Origin: Hygrophila difformis
Lineage: Eukaryota > Streptophyta > Magnoliopsida > Lamiales > Acanthaceae
Reading direction: 5' to 3'
DNA length: 64,000 nucleotides
Assembly (NCBI GenBank): GCA_030278955.1
Contig: JAOANR010000003.1
Span: 57,095,628 to 57,159,627 of the forward strand
The position numbers were made by a program, and so were the translations under genes. This document shows positions 36,650-49,734 of the stretch, piece by piece. Positions within the stretch are counted from its first letter, which is position 1; every line of letters starts with the position of its first letter. The notes under the pieces were generated by a model. That model had not been told where the DNA came from, ran no database searches, and was given only the letters and a program-made list of their open reading frames with translations.

Positions 36650-38762
36650 TGGAAAATCCCATTGGATTTCCTTGATCATCGTTCAAGAGACTGTGAACAA
36701 GAAGTACAAAGAATTGTACAATTGCAATAAATTGCAAATGAACTGCCTGATGCATTATGTGACTCTAAAAGGATTACCAAATCTCATATACGGCAACAAA
36801 TGTTCCAATCAAAATTGATGTTCCAGAGAAACACATTATAAGCACTAAAGATGAGTCTGATGCACGCTTAAACACGGCAGAACTCTCGGTTCCAAAGATA
36901 AAAAATCCTCGAAAGAAATAAGGATTGAATAATGATATTGATAAGATACATAGTATCAAAAGTGACAAAAATGAGCCCTGCGGGGACTTGACTCTTGAAG
37001 AGCAAAATCATCAAAATGATGAAATATCTATAAATTTTGTCACAAATAGAAATGTTTGGAATCGAGAAGAAACATCTATTGATATTGCATTTTCATATAG
37101 TGTAGCACTTGAAATTATGAATGATGAGGATTTTGAACCAGATTCAGTTGATGAATGTCGGAAAAGGCCTGATTGGCTCAAATGGAAAGATACAATCCAA
37201 TCAGAATTGGATTCCCTAGTTAAAAGAAATGTGTTTGGACCGATTGATTGTCAAAACACATGAAAATATAAAAGCCAGTTGGATACAGATGGGTTTTTGT
37301 ACGAAAAAGAAATGATGAAAATGAAGTTGTAAGGTACAAAGCGAGATTAGTCGCCCAAGGGTTCTCACAGAGACCAGGTTTTGACTATGATGAAACTTAT
37401 TCCCCAGTAATGGATGGAATTACATTCAAATATCTGATTTGTTTTGCAGTACATGAAAAACTTTAAATATGACTCACAGATGTCGTTACTGCTTATTTAT
37501 AGGGAACATTAGATACTAATATATATATATATATATATATATGAAAGTTTCATAAGGTTCCAAAATGCCACAGGCACATGAAGCAAGCCCAAAACAGATG
37601 TATTCCATCAAATTACAAAGATCCATATATGGGCTTAAACAATCTGGGAGAATGTGATATAACTAATTAAGCGAATGCTTAATTCAAAAGGGTTACATAA
37701 ACGATCTAATATGCCCATGCATTTTAATAAAGAAAAATGGGTCAAGATTTTTTATCATTGCAGTATATGTTGATGATATCAATCTAGTTGGATCCCCTGA
37801 AGAGATTCAAATTGTTGTTGAATATCTCAAAAGAGAATTTGAAATCAAAGATGTCGGAAAAACAAGAAAGTGTCTTAGTTTACAAATTGAATATTTGGAT
37901 AATGGGATTCTTGTCCATCAAAAGGCCTATACCCAAAAGGTCTTAAAACGATTTTATATGGACAAAGCACATCCATTAAGTAATCCAATGGTCGTAAGGT
38001 CACTTGATCCTAAAAGAGATCCATTTAGACCAAAAGAGGAGAATGAAGAAATACTTGGGCCACGGGTCCCATATTTAAGTGCCATAGGAGCACTAATGTA
38101 TCTCGCAAACTGCACTAGACCAGATATATCATTTGCAGTGAATTTATTGGCGAGATTTATCTCATCTCCTACTGAACGACATTGGAAAGGAATAAAACAT
38201 TTATTCCGCTATCTCCAAGGGGCGATTGACATGGGTCTCTTTTATTCATACAATTCTCGACGAGAATTAATCGGCTATGCCGATGCTGGGTACTTATCAA
38301 ACCCACATAAGGCTAAGTCACAGACTGGTATTTAGTTACATGTGGTGGTACTGCAATATCTGGAGATCCACGAAACAGACATTGACAGCCACCTCATCAA
38401 ATCATGCTGAAATAATAGCAATACATGAAGCTAGTCGAGAATGTGTTTGGGTCATGACTAACTATATAGAAATGAATTGTGGTTTATCGTCTAAAGATAA
38501 AAACCCTCCAATTATTTTATATGAAGATAATGCGGCTTGTATAGCGCAATTGAAAGGGGATTATATAAAAGGAGATAGAACGAAACATATTTCGCCAAAA
38601 TTATTCTTTACTCATGATTTGCAGAAAAATGGTGAAATAGATGTGCAACAAATCCGCTCAGCTGATAATCTTGCAAATTTGTTTACCAAGGCACTACCAA
38701 CAGCAACATTCGAGAATTTGGTAAAAAGTATCGGGATGCACCAACTAAACAATTTCAACTGA
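36650..38762 (+). pseudogene. 5'-truncated copia pol remnant
   Basis: Code starts within the integrase/RT linker (LPDAL..SKRITKSHI near 36740). It continues through 36925-37263 (CRKRPDWLKWKDTIQSELDSL), a broken RT (VYVDDINLVG near 37760) and RNase H at 37895-38762 (TRPDISFAVNLLARF, then YEDNAACIAQLK). Stops and frameshifts break it. It is the same family as the minus-strand element at 39368-44916, so the two lie in inverted orientation next to each other. Confidence 0.85.
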
Positions 38763-39367
38763 TGCATTGATTAGAGGGAGAATTAAATATAAAGAATCGT
38801 GTACTATTTTTCCTACCTTGGATTTTTTTCCCATACGGTTTTTTTCAAGTAAGGTTTTAACGAGGCATATTCTATATATCGAAGACATCCAAGAGGGAGT
38901 GTTAAGATACATGCATTTAATTCACTGATGCATCCACAGCAACAATGCATGTATGTAGTAATACAAACGTGTGGATGTCTCTTTCTATCAAGTCACGTGC
39001 CATCCTCTTAGTAATTTCATGTGATTAGTCATGGCAGATGTGCCTTAGATTCTCCCTATATATATGTGTACTATGTAGATCAATAAGAATTCAATTACAT
39101 CTTACCATTTCTCACATACGCTGCTCACTATTCTGTTTCCTCTTGCTCTTGTTCTTTATTTTCCTTTCATACTACAATAAATATTGCTCAAGCTTACATA
39201 TTATACATATCCTTTTCATATAATTACTAAAGCTAGTCCATACAGATACGATCCATATATATATAAGCCATATACTATCACACATATAACTACACTATCA
39301 CAACAAATATATAGTTTTTGTTGTAGTACAAAAACTGCATGGCCCTAAGACTTTAATTATTAATATG
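38763..39367 (+). repeat. Probable 3' LTR of the plus-strand copia remnant and spacer
   Basis: A purine tract (CCAAGAGGGAGTG) precedes TGTTAAGATACATGC at 38900, the likely LTR start. No second copy exists here to fix its end; an end near 39207 is plausible. The remaining bases up to 39367 form the target site of the next element. Confidence 0.5.
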
Positions 39368-39665
39368 TGTTGTGAATATAAATATATAAATAATATGTAG
39401 TAGTGGAACAAGACTTAAATGATACCAAAGAAATAGCAATAACAGAAATTAGCACTAATCAAAATAACATATGTGGGAATTGAACGTTGATACAGAATAA
39501 AGAAGAGAGAAAGACTTGTATTGCAACTCATTCTTCTCACACCACATAAGCCTATTTATAAAATTTTCTGCCGACACTCACTACCACTACCGACGACACT
39601 ATACTTGACTTTTTAAAGATATCAATAAATGCAAATAGTTGTGTGTAGGTGTTGTATTTATAACA
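39368..39665 (-). repeat. 3' LTR of the copia element
   Basis: 298 bp, TG...CA. The partner is 44620-44916. Confidence 0.9.
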
Positions 39666-40101
39666 CTCCCCTTGATGTCTTCAATACAAAGAATATGCCT
39701 CGTTAAAACCTTACTTGGAAAAAACCCTATGGGGAAAAAATGTCCAAGTCAGGAAAAAGGGTACACGATTCTTGTATTTTTATTGTTCCTCCGATCAAAA
39801 CATCAGTTGAGATTATTTAGTCGACGCATCTCGATACTTTTCACCAACTTCTCGAATGTTAATGTTGGTGTGCCTTGGCAAATAAATCTGCAAGATTATC
39901 AGCTGAACGGATTTGTTGCACATCTATTTTACCATTTTTCTGTAGATCATGAGTGTAGAAAAATTTTGGTGAAATGTGTTTTGTGCTATATCTTTTAATA
40001 TACCCTCCCTTCAATTGTGCTATACAGGCTGCATTATCTTCGTATAAAATTATTGGGGGTATTTTTTCTTCAGTAGCTATGCCACAATTTTTAAATATAT
40101 G

Positions 40102-43100
40102 TTACATCAAACATCGTAACCATACACACTCTCGACTGGCTTCATGAATTGCTAAAATTTCAGCATGATTTGAGGAAGTAGCAGTCAAAGTCTGCTTTAT
40201 TGATCGCCATGAAATTGCGGTACCAGCACATGTAAAAACATAGCCAGTTTGAGATTTGGCTTTATGTGGATCTGACAAATATTCAACATCAGCAAAGCCG
40301 ATTATTTCATGTCGAGAATTATTTGGATAAAATAAACGAAGATCAATAGTTCCTTGGAGATAGCGAAATATATGTTTAATTCCATTCCAATGTCGTCTTG
40401 TAGAAGATGAACTAAATCTCGCTAATAAATTTACTGCAAATGATATATCTGGTCTAGTGCAGTTTGCGAGATACATGAAAGCACCTATGGCACTTAAATA
40501 TGGGACCTCTGGTCCAAGAATTTGTCCACCTTTCTCTTGTGGTCTAAACGGGTCCTTTTTTATATCAAGTGACCTTACGACCATTGGAGTACTCAATGGA
40601 TGTGCTTTATTCATATAAAATTGCTTCAATACTCTCTGAGTATAAGTTATTTGATGGACAAAAGTTCCATTCTTTAAATATTCAATTTGTAGACCAAGGC
40701 ATGATTTGGTTTTACCAAAATCTTTGATTTCAAACTCATTTTTCAAGTATTTAACAGCCTTTTGGAGCTCCTCTGGAGTTCCAATCAAATTGAGATCATC
40801 GACATAAACTGCAATAATTACAAACTCTTGTCCATTTTTCTTAATGAAAATACATGGACAAATTGGGTCATTTGTATAACCCTCTTGTATCAATGACTCC
40901 TGAGTCGGTTATACCACATTTGCCCGGATTGTTTTAGTCCATATAGAGATTTTTGTAATTTGATGGAATATAAAAGGTTAGAATTTGATTCATATGTCTC
41001 TGACATTTTTAATCCATCTGGGATCTTCATATAGATATCTGTATCTAAATTTCCATATAGATACGTAGTAATAACATCCATCAATCTCATTTCAACATTT
41101 TGATGGACTGCTAAACTGATAAGATATCTAAATGTTATTTCATTCATTCAGGGGAATATGTTTCATCATAGTCAAATCACGGTCTCTGTGAGAACCCTTG
41201 GGCGACTAATCTCGCTTTGTATCTGATAATTTCATTTTTGTCATTTCTTTTTCTTACAAAACCCCATCTGTATCCGACTGGCTTTATATTTTCTGGTGTT
41301 TTGATAATTGGTCCAAACACATTTCGTCTAGCCAGGGAATCCAATTCAGATTGGATTGCATCTTTCCATTTTGGCCAATCTTCTCTTTTCCGGCATTCAT
41401 CAACTGATTTTGGTTCATGATCCTCGTCATCATTTATGATGTCAAGTGCTATGTGGTATGAGAATACATTATCTATGATAATTGCATCTCGGTTCTAAAC
41501 ATTTCTGCTTGTGACAAAATTGATTGATATTTCATTATTTTCAAATTCTTGCTCTTCTGGAGCTGCAAATTCATGCTCCTGTGGAGCTGTTTGCTCTTCA
41601 ACAGCTTTCTCTTCTTCTGGAATATTTTCCGTAATTGTCACTTTCAATGATTTGTAATCCCTTTACTTTCGAGGATTTTTATCTTTAGAACCTGGTGGTC
41701 TACCACGCTTCAAGCGTGCAGTAGATTCATTTTTTGCACTTGTAATTGGTCCCTCTGGGACAATAATTTTGATTGGAACATTTTCTGCTGGTATATGAGA
41801 TTTAGTTACTCTTTTAGAGTAGCATAATGCATCCGGCAATTGATTTGTAATATTCTGCAAATGAAATTTCTTTGTACTTTTAGTTCACAATCATTTATAC
41901 GAGGATCAAAGAAATCTAACGGTGTTTTCTCATTGATTTCTTTTTCTTTCTTTGGTTGACTTATTTCTCCCCCTAATGTCGGGAAATGAGATTCGTCAAA
42001 GTGACAATATTTGAATTTTGCAGTAAATAAATCACCAGTTAATGATTCAAGATATCGAATAATCGATGGTGATTTTTCATATCCGACATATATTCTCAAT
42101 CTACGTTGGGGACCCATCTTTGTGCGCTGAGGTGGTGCAATTGGGACATATACTGCGCAACCAAATATTCTGAGATGGGATATATTGGGTTCAGGCCCAA
42201 ACGTTAATTGTATAAGGGAGTATTCATGATAATGTGTCGGTCTTATCCGCACCAATTTTGTTGCATGTAATATTGCATACCCCCAAGCTGTCAATGGCAA
42301 TCCAGATCTCATTAGTAATGGTCTGGCAATTAATTGTAAACGCTTTATAAGCGATTAAGCAAGTCCATTCTGTGTATGGACATGAGCAACAGGATGCTCA
42401 ACTGATATGCCAATTGACATGCAGTATTCATCAAACCTCTGGGATGAATATTCACCAGCATTATCCAATCGGATATTTTTTTATTGTATAATCAGGGCAC
42501 TGTGCTCGTAATTTAATAATTTGAGCAAGTAATTTTGCAAACGCATGGTTGCGAGATGATAATAATGATACATTGGACCATCGCGTTGATGCATCAATTA
42601 GCACCATAAAATATTTAAATGGTCCACATGGTGGATCTATAGGTCCACATATATCGCCATGAATTCTTTTAAGAAAACTAGGGCTTTCAGTTCCCACTTT
42701 TGTTGGTGAACGTTTGGAAATCAATTTTCCTTGGGAGCAAGCAACACATATATAATCATTATGTTGCAGCAATTTTTGTCCCTTTAATGAATGGTCATGA
42801 CTATTTGTAATAATTCGCCTCATCATAGTAGAGCCAGGATGGCCTAGGCGATCATGTCATATCATATATTCATCAGTAAGCCTATGGCTTCCAATAGACC
42901 TCTGGCCTATTTTGGGATGATATTCATTAGTGGGCTTCTGGCCATCAATAAACCTCTGATTTATTTGGGGAATATTACACATGTGGTCTAAGTGATAATT
43001 TTCAGTTGTATTTATCTTTGAAAAATACAATCCAGAAGATGGAGCTGGTAATTTTTCCAATACATATTTCTTACCATGAGTGGTATTTGTAATTAATAAA

Positions 43101-44536
43101 TATTCGACATTCTCTGAAGTCGATGTCTCGAGATGATACTCATTTTCTCGGATATCTTTAAAACGCAATAAATTTCTTCGAGACTTCGGAGATAGGAGTG
43201 CATTTTTCACAATTAATTTTGTTCTCTGAGAAAATAAGGTTGGCTGTGCCAATTTCTTTATAATATTTGCACTATCACATATTGTATTTATGTTTGTATC
43301 TTCTATTCTTAAAATGGAAAAATATCTTATGTCTTTTAGTATCATGTGTGTTGAAGCACTATCAATAAGACATATATTATCACTTTTAAAATTCCCCATT
43401 TTGCTGGCAGCGAAACAAGATATCATTAATATTCAAACAAAATTTTGACATAATTGAGATATTACAATACATAGACAATAATATAGCACACATGCAGAAG
43501 TAAAAGAAAGATACATAAGTTCAAAGCGTAATAAAAATAATAGTACAACAAAACAATTAAACTAAATCATAAAATAAATCACCAACTTGAAATTTTGGGA
43601 TATTAGGCATATTATCCTCAGAATCCATTATGTCAACATGGTTTGTTTCAACCACCCTTTTTCCTTTCTCCCTCTGGGAGTCTTAGTAGAGTTTCACCCA
43701 ATGATCTCTCGTACGGCAATTTTTCTACCAGTGCCCTTTTAGGCCGCATCTGTCGCATTTTGCTTCTTCATAATTCTGTTTTTCGACATCACCTCTGGTG
43801 TTGCCCTGATTTTGATTACGAGTGTATGTCGTGGGTCTAATATAAACATTATTGCGGAAATGACTTTTCCCACGGCCTCGGTTATACCCACGACCACGAG
43901 GTCTCTGACCTCGGCCACGACTACGGCTAGAAGATTCAGTCACATGTGCCTCTGGCATGGACTACTGCCAGTTGGTCTCATTTCATAATTTTTTAATAAT
44001 AAATCATTATTCTTTTCAGCCAATAACAAAAACATAATTAGATCAGAATATTCAGTGAAACCCTTTGCTCGGTATTGTTGTTGTAGCACCGAATTGGAGG
44101 GGTGGAATCTAGAGAATGTCTTCTCTAGCATTTCTTTATCAGTAATTTTTTCACCACGTAGCCTTAGTTGTGATACAATATTAAACAGAGCAGAATTGTA
44201 ATCATTTACCAATTTAAAATCCTGGAATCGTAAGTGTAACCAGTCATACTGGGCTGGAGGGAGATTAATTGATCTTAAATGATCATATCTTTTTTCTAAA
44301 TTCTCCCAGAGTTCATTTGGGTCTTTGAACGTTAAATATTGTGTTTTCAATCTCTCATCAAGCTGATGCAGATGAAAATCATAGCCTTCGCACGGTCTTG
44401 GCTTGAAGCCTTCTTTTTCAATTATTTTTTCAAGACCCATTGATTCCAAATGGATTTCGACATCCATTTTCCAAGATAAATAATTATCTCCAGATACCAT
44501 CAGTGGTATGAAATCCTGCTTTGCCAAGTTAGCCAT
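40102..44536 (-). pseudogene. Copia gag-pol with several frame breaks
   Basis: Gag starts MANLAKQDFIPLMVSGDNYL at 44536 and runs to 43940. The zinc-knuckle region (CDRCGLKGHW) is at 43725-43958. A protease-like DSASTH region is at 42857-43426. Integrase pieces lie at 42461-42826 (ICVACSQGKLISKRSP, HGDICGPIDPP) and 41806-42312 (LRIFGCAVYVPIAPPQRTKM). RT starts at 40890-41147 (FRYLISLAVHQNVEMRLMDV). RT/RNase H follows at 40102-40893, with an intact VYVDDLNLIG catalytic motif and TRPDISFAVNLLARF. At least five frameshifts or stops separate the pieces, so it is presumably inactive. Confidence 0.9.
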
Positions 44537-44619
44537 AATAGAATTATTGAAATTCGATAACTAAATATTACCTCAAAGAAATTCCGGCAGAGCTCCGTTG
44601 GTGGATCGTGCTGATAACT

Positions 44620-44916
44620 TGTTGTGAATATAAATATATAAATAATATGTAGTAGTTGAACAAGACTTAAATGATACCAAAGAAATAGCAATAATGGAAA
44701 GTAGCAGTAATCAGAATAACATATGTGGGAATTGAATGTTGATACAGAATAAAGAAGAGAGAAAGACTTATATTGCAACTCATTCTGCTCACACCACGTG
44801 AGCCTATTTATAAAATTTTCTACCGACACTCACTACCACTACCGACGACAATATACTTGATTTTTTGAAAACATCAATAAATGCAAATAGTTGTGTGTAG
44901 GTGTAGTATTATAACA
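44620..44916 (-). repeat. 5' LTR of the copia element
   Basis: 297 bp, partner of 39368-39665. The target duplication ATATG follows at 44917. Confidence 0.9.
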
Positions 44917-45027
44917 ATATGCAAATAAATCCCTTAAGTAGTCTGAAATTTTGTAACCAGCTACAGCTAAAGGTGATATATAGTGCTACTGCATCTATCT
45001 TACAATAAATATCATCTTCTAGTAGTA

Positions 45028-45261
45028 CTACCTCCGTTCTCTTAAAAGTGCAGCGTTGCCTCATTCACGCGGTTCAATGCATATTTTCAATGATTAATAA
45101 TTTAAATTGTGTTCTAAAACTACAAGATAAGACGAATCCAACAAGATCTCACTTGACTATGTTCTTCCTTGTATAACTATGATAAAAATTTGAATCAAAG
45201 TTAAATAATGAATAGTGATAAAAATTTAAATTTAAATGTTATAAAATCACAAAAACTGAGG
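45028..45261. mobile_element. Stowaway-like MITE
   Basis: The left end CTACCTCCGTTCTCTT is opposed by a shorter right end ACTGAGG. The body has the conserved GACGAATCCAACAAGATCTCA block. It lies about 440 bp upstream of the right transporter gene. Confidence 0.6.
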
Positions 45262-45696
45262 TATTATAGTAGTACTATTTTATTTCTTTTCTAAAGGATT
45301 ATGAGTAACATCACATCACAATTTCACAATAAACTGGTGTGCTGATTAATTAATTACAGTGAAACTTAAAAAAGGAAAAGTAAAAATAAAAATACTGTAT
45401 CTTCTTTTAAAATACAGTATTTAGTAGTAAAATATTTCCAATTGCCCCACATGACCTTTGACCACCACATGCATCCTGTAGCCTCAAATCATCATCCTTT
45501 TCTTTTCTCTCCCATGTCTTACCCAGTTACCCTAGGGTTTGGAATTGGGTCGTAATAATAATTTAATCATTTTATACATCAACCAACATATTTGCAGCAC
45601 ATGACCGTTCTAAATTGATTGTGATTAGCTAGGGTTTTACTAGTTGTTTGCTAGTATTTCTTTATTTCCCCGGCCAATTGCCTGCCGTCGGCAGAG
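45262..45696 (+). promoter_or_regulatory. 5' flank and putative promoter of right polyamine transporter gene
   Basis: This is the stretch between the MITE and the start codon at 45697. It holds a pyrimidine-rich tract near 45495-45520 and an ACCCTAGGGTTT phrase near 45530. No definite TATA box position could be assigned. Confidence 0.35.
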
Positions 45697-45912
45697 ATGG
45701 AATCGAAGATCGGTAGCACTAATAATTACTCAGGGCCTCAAGGAGTAGGCGGTGGCCTATCTATTGAGATCATTCCCACCGCCGCCCGAAGAGCGTCGGC
45801 GGCGGCGGCTGTGGAGAGTACAGCTGCCGCCGGCGAGGGAGCAGCGCAAGACACTGCACTATTGGAAGATGTCAAAGTTACACAGAGCACACAGTATTCT
45901 CACCAAAACCAG
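45697..45912 (+). CDS. PUT: Polyamine transporter right copy, 5' coding exon
   Basis: A 72-codon exon starting MESKIGSTNNYSG and ending TQYSHQNQ at the donor CAG/GTTTAT. It is rich in alanine and charged residues with no hydrophobic helix, so it is the cytosolic leader of the transporter. Reading in phase 0 across the 3,822-bp intron, it joins [12 protein letters not shown] at 49735. Without it the main exon lacks an ATG before MREED. Its GC-rich Ala codon runs (near 45790-45840) resemble those in the exon of the left paralogue at 4725-4871. Confidence 0.78.
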
Positions 45913-46113
45913 GTTTATTTTATTTTGTTTTGTTTTTTCACGCATTATGGATTTCTTTAATTAGAGGTACTAAGTATTACTTATTACGATATCCGAGTAA
46001 TTTATGAAATCGAAAGTCAATTTTGTGGAAATTTTATTGGCCTTTCCTTTATTGTTGTTGCTCATTCTTGTTTTGAAAAATTTGGGGCACATAATTACTT
46101 TTTGGAGTTCGTA

Positions 46114-46640
46114 CTCCCTCCGTCCCACCTTACCTTACTTGTCCTGTTTGACTTTTTGGCACTATTTATTGTGTAACTTTGACTTAATTTTATTGTTAGT
46201 ATATACTTCCTCCGTCTTTTTTTGTTAGCTACTGTTGACTAATGGGTACTGTTCATTTATATACTTTGACTTAAAGTTTTCTCATGGTTATACAAGTTAA
46301 AATATAGCCAAGTGTGATCTTGTTAGATTCGTCTCGTCTTGTAGATTTTAAATATCGAACTTTTAGAATTTTTACATGTACCGAATTTGAATTATTAATG
46401 GTTTAAAATGTGCATTGGACTGCGTGCTGAGTGAGTCCGTAGCTATCTTTAAAAAACGGAGGAAGTATTTGATAAAAAATAATCGAGTTTGGTCTTGCTA
46501 GAATTGTGTAATCATGTAGTTTCAGAATATATAATTTATATAATTTTTTATTGTATATACTTTGAGATATTAACAGTTGAAAAAGTGTATTGAATTGTGT
46601 GCAGAAATGAAATAAGACAGGTTGAATGAGACAGAGGGAG
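46114..46640. mobile_element. Stowaway-like MITE with a second MITE nested inside
   Basis: The outer ends are CTCCCTCCGTCCCACC and the complement of GACAGAGGGAG. The inner element 46206-46465 has ends CTTCCTCCGTC and AACGGAGGAAG. Both abut TA. Confidence 0.8.
46206..46465. mobile_element. Nested Stowaway-like MITE
   Basis: 260 bp with CTTCCTCCGTCTTTTTTTG and AAAAAACGGAGGAAG ends. It contains GATCTTGTTAGATTCGTCTC, a block shared with the copy at 48657-48915. Confidence 0.8.
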
Positions 46641-47261
46641 TAGTATCTATCGCCTCTATCTATATAATATTTTTTTCCTGAACAGTCTATACAGACTATG
46701 AAATGCGTGGTGGAAGCCCATACGACACAAATTATAAAGAAAAATAAAAAAATAGGAATAGACCTTCCGTTGGAAATCGGGACTTAACCACGGAGCCTCT
46801 ATCTATATTTAGGTTGTAGTCCTTTTATTTTCCTTTTTTTTTTCTTTTTCTTTTTTTCTCCGTGTTGTTTGGTGAGTCACCTAATGCATTGACTATCTCG
46901 ATCTTCCCTATCTTGCCCACTCATCATTTCATCCTTCATGTCATGATAATATATTTTAGGTACATTATGGTCCGAATTTTAAATATGGAGGTTACATATC
47001 ACAAGTGTAATTTTGTAAAAATAATAATCTATATAATAAATTGATTCCCACACTAATAATATAAGAGGACCCTTCCCTTCTAAAATAGAAAAACAAAACT
47101 ATATATCTCTCTGTGTAGAAACTCAGAGGGGAACTTGATAATTGATATGGGCTATTCTGCCGCCCGGCCGCCCGCCATGGCCCCATACCGATTCGCCTCA
47201 TCAATCATGATATTTTTACTTCACTTAAATAAAATTTAAATAGGAATTTGAATCCCTTATC

Positions 47262-48005
47262 GGGGCATTTGATTTGGGATCTGAAATTCCCACTTGGAAT
47301 CTTGGGTATGGAATGAAACATGCCCATATTTGGTTTGGGGAATGTTTTATATGAGAATCTCACATTCCCATCTCTGTTAGGTGTTTTAGGTGGGAATGTG
47401 ATTCCCACCTAGAGGGCAGGTAATCTTAGATTGTCACCTCCACTTTACCTACTTTTATACTAATTTGACTTTTATACCCTCACTTTTTATACTTATTTTA
47501 ATTTATAAATTTAGATATTTGTTTTTTAAAAAATGATAAATATATGGAATTTAATTTTAAAAAATTAATTGAAAAATTTTAAATTATTTGAACATATTTT
47601 TAATATATATATTATCCTATTTTAATATATATTTTCATATTTTCTTAAAATTTACTTTTCTTCTATATATAAAACAAAAATAATAAGGATTTAGAGACAT
47701 TAAATAATTAATTATTATACAATAAATTACATATAATTTTTTTTAATATTTTAAAGAATAAATCAGCTTAAATATTTCTATTGTGTAGCAAAATGATATA
47801 TTTATAATATTCGTTCAATTGAAATTCAGGGATATTATGGTAAATTAATTAGAACTGGAAATCTGAGATTCCCAATCTAACCAAATGCAATAATCTTAAA
47901 ACATCAAAAAATAAGATTCCCAGCATTATTTATTCCCAGTAATCTTATATTCCCAACAATCATATTCCCACTGATAATCTAAGATCTCTCCAACTAAACG
48001 CACTG
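47262..48005. mobile_element. Putative non-autonomous hAT/PIF-like element
   Basis: The left side begins GGGGCATTTGATTTGGGATC. The right side, reversed, begins CAGTGCGTTTAGTTGGAG. Both arms repeat GGGAAT/ATTCCC motifs. The similarity is weak and no target duplication is certain. Confidence 0.4.
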
Positions 48006-48157
48006 TAAATAATACTCCCCATCTCATTGACATTATTTGAGTTTTTCATATTATTTATTATTTAATTGTGATTTAAAATTATTTTATGTATGTATTTAAA
48101 AAAAATAGTTGAATTCAGTCTTGTTAAATTCATCTTATCGTATAGTTTTAGAATATA

Positions 48158-48421
48158 CTTCCTCCGTCCCACATAGTATGTCATGTTTGACGTTTTGACA
48201 CTGTTCATTATTCAGCTTTAACTCAATTTTATTGCAAGTATATATTTGAAAAAACTAGTCAAGTTGAATTTTGTTAGAATCGTATGATCATGCAGTTTTA
48301 TAATATAGAAGTATAATTTACAAAAAAATTTATTGTACATATTTTGAGATATTAACGATTAAAAAGTGTATTGGATTGTGTTAAAAAGTCAAACAATACA
48401 AGTTAAATGGGATAGAGGGAG
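48158..48421. mobile_element. Stowaway-like MITE
   Basis: The ends CTTCCTCCGTCCCACATAG and GGGATAGAGGGAG abut TA. It appears inserted in an older relative that begins CTCCCCATCTCATTG at about 48015. Confidence 0.78.
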
Positions 48422-48482
48422 TATATTTTATATAATATTTAGTTATATATTTTGAAATATTATATCATACTATAGCAACCAG

Positions 48483-49278
48483 GTTTGTTAAGATCGGGAT
48501 CCTATATGTGATCGTTTTTTTCTTTACAAGATCAGGATCGTATGATCGAATCGGGATTCTAAGATTTTATAAAATTGCAATAATGGATAAACTCAAATAT
48601 TACTAACAAGTAAAAGCATTATTTCGTTTGTTTATAAATCTTGCAAGTTATTAATACTCTCTCCGTTTTTTATCAATTGTAACATTTGGAAAATTGGTAC
48701 TATTCACACATGTACTTTGACTTAAAGTTTTATCATAGTTATATAAGTTAAAATATAGCCAAGTGGGATCTTGTTAGATTCGTCTCGTCGAATAGTTTTT
48801 AAATATCGAACTTTTAGAATTTTTCCTTGTACCGAATTTGAGTTATTAATGGTCTAAAATATGCATTGGACTGCGTGCACTGTGGGTCCGTTTCAATTTT
48901 AAAAAATGGAGGGAGTACAATACAGTAAAAAATATCCCGATTAAACATAAAATATTTCCACATACATACATATTATATTTTTTTTACACATCATATATAA
49001 GGAATACAAGTTCTTAACTTTAAGATTAAAGAGAAGAAATTACTTTGATCTTAAATCATAAAATACTACAAAAATTTATGCGCGAAGAGGGATATGATCA
49101 TAAGATCGTATAAGCGTTTAAAGGAGTATGACCATAAGATCGTAACATTCTAAGATTAGGATCGGAATCTTATCTAGATTGTATTAATTTTAAGATCCTA
49201 CAAAGATCGAGATTGTTTTAGAATGATGTGATCGTAAAATCCTAAGATTTTTTAATCAGAATCGATATCTTAACAACC
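48483..49278. mobile_element. TIR element rich in AAGATC motifs, MITE inserted
   Basis: The left end GGTTTGTTAAGATCGGGATCC is opposed by ATCGATATCTTAACAACC at the right. The interior repeats variations of ATCATAAGATCGTA. The Stowaway-like MITE at 48657-48915 interrupts it. Confidence 0.55.
48657..48915. mobile_element. Stowaway-like MITE
   Basis: The ends CTCTCTCCGTTTTTT and AAAAATGGAGGGAG abut TA. It is nearly colinear with 46206-46465. Confidence 0.78.
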
Positions 49279-49734
49279 GATGGCAACTAAGGTTGAAGTA
49301 CTGGATTTGAAAAATAAATACATTAGTGAAACTCAAATTCCTGATTGGTAGTATAAACTTTGAAATATTCACACGTAATACTCCAATCATTATTCATCTA
49401 CACTGAATTATGCAAGTCACTTTTTTCATAAATGAACATGTGCCTATAATTGAAATTTCTATCTTCTGGCATCGATAATGACTATTGTCTGTATGCGGGG
49501 TTGGCTCCATAGACCGCCACGTTATTACCATACCTGGTGGCATAATCATGCCTCGGCACGATTTCATCTTTTTCCTTAGACAACCGACTTTGCTCAGCAT
49601 CCAACATTAATTATGGACAAAACAATCCCACCCCCAGATCTTCACATATTGCTTCAGTTCAAAATCACTACTCTTTAATTATCTTTTTAAATTTGTGACT
49701 CATTCTACAATTCTGTCAATTGTTTAATTTGCAG

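Larger units (their letters stand above)
39368..44916 (-). mobile_element. Copia LTR retrotransposon, structurally complete but frameshifted
   Basis: A 5,549-bp element flanked by the 5-bp duplication ATATG (39363-39367 and 44917-44921). LTRs are 39368-39665 and 44620-44916, both TGTTGTGAATATAAA...TAACA. Orientation is minus. A purine tract (ATCAAGGGGAG on the minus strand) precedes the 3' LTR. The stretch AGTTATCAGCACGATCC after the 5' LTR is the likely primer-binding site, but I could not assign its tRNA. The LTRs differ at roughly 20 positions by eye, so the insertion is much older than the 9.3-kb gypsy element. Confidence 0.92.
45913..49734 (+). other. Intron 1 of right polyamine transporter gene, packed with MITEs
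   Basis: A 3,822-bp intron from GTTTAT (45913) to TTTGCAG (49734), phase 0 on both sides. It contains Stowaway-like MITEs at 46114-46640 (with another nested at 46206-46465), 48158-48421 and 48657-48915, and two TIR elements at about 47262-48005 and 48483-49278. The rest (46641-47261 and 49279-49734) shows no repeat termini or coding sequence that I can support. Confidence 0.75.
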
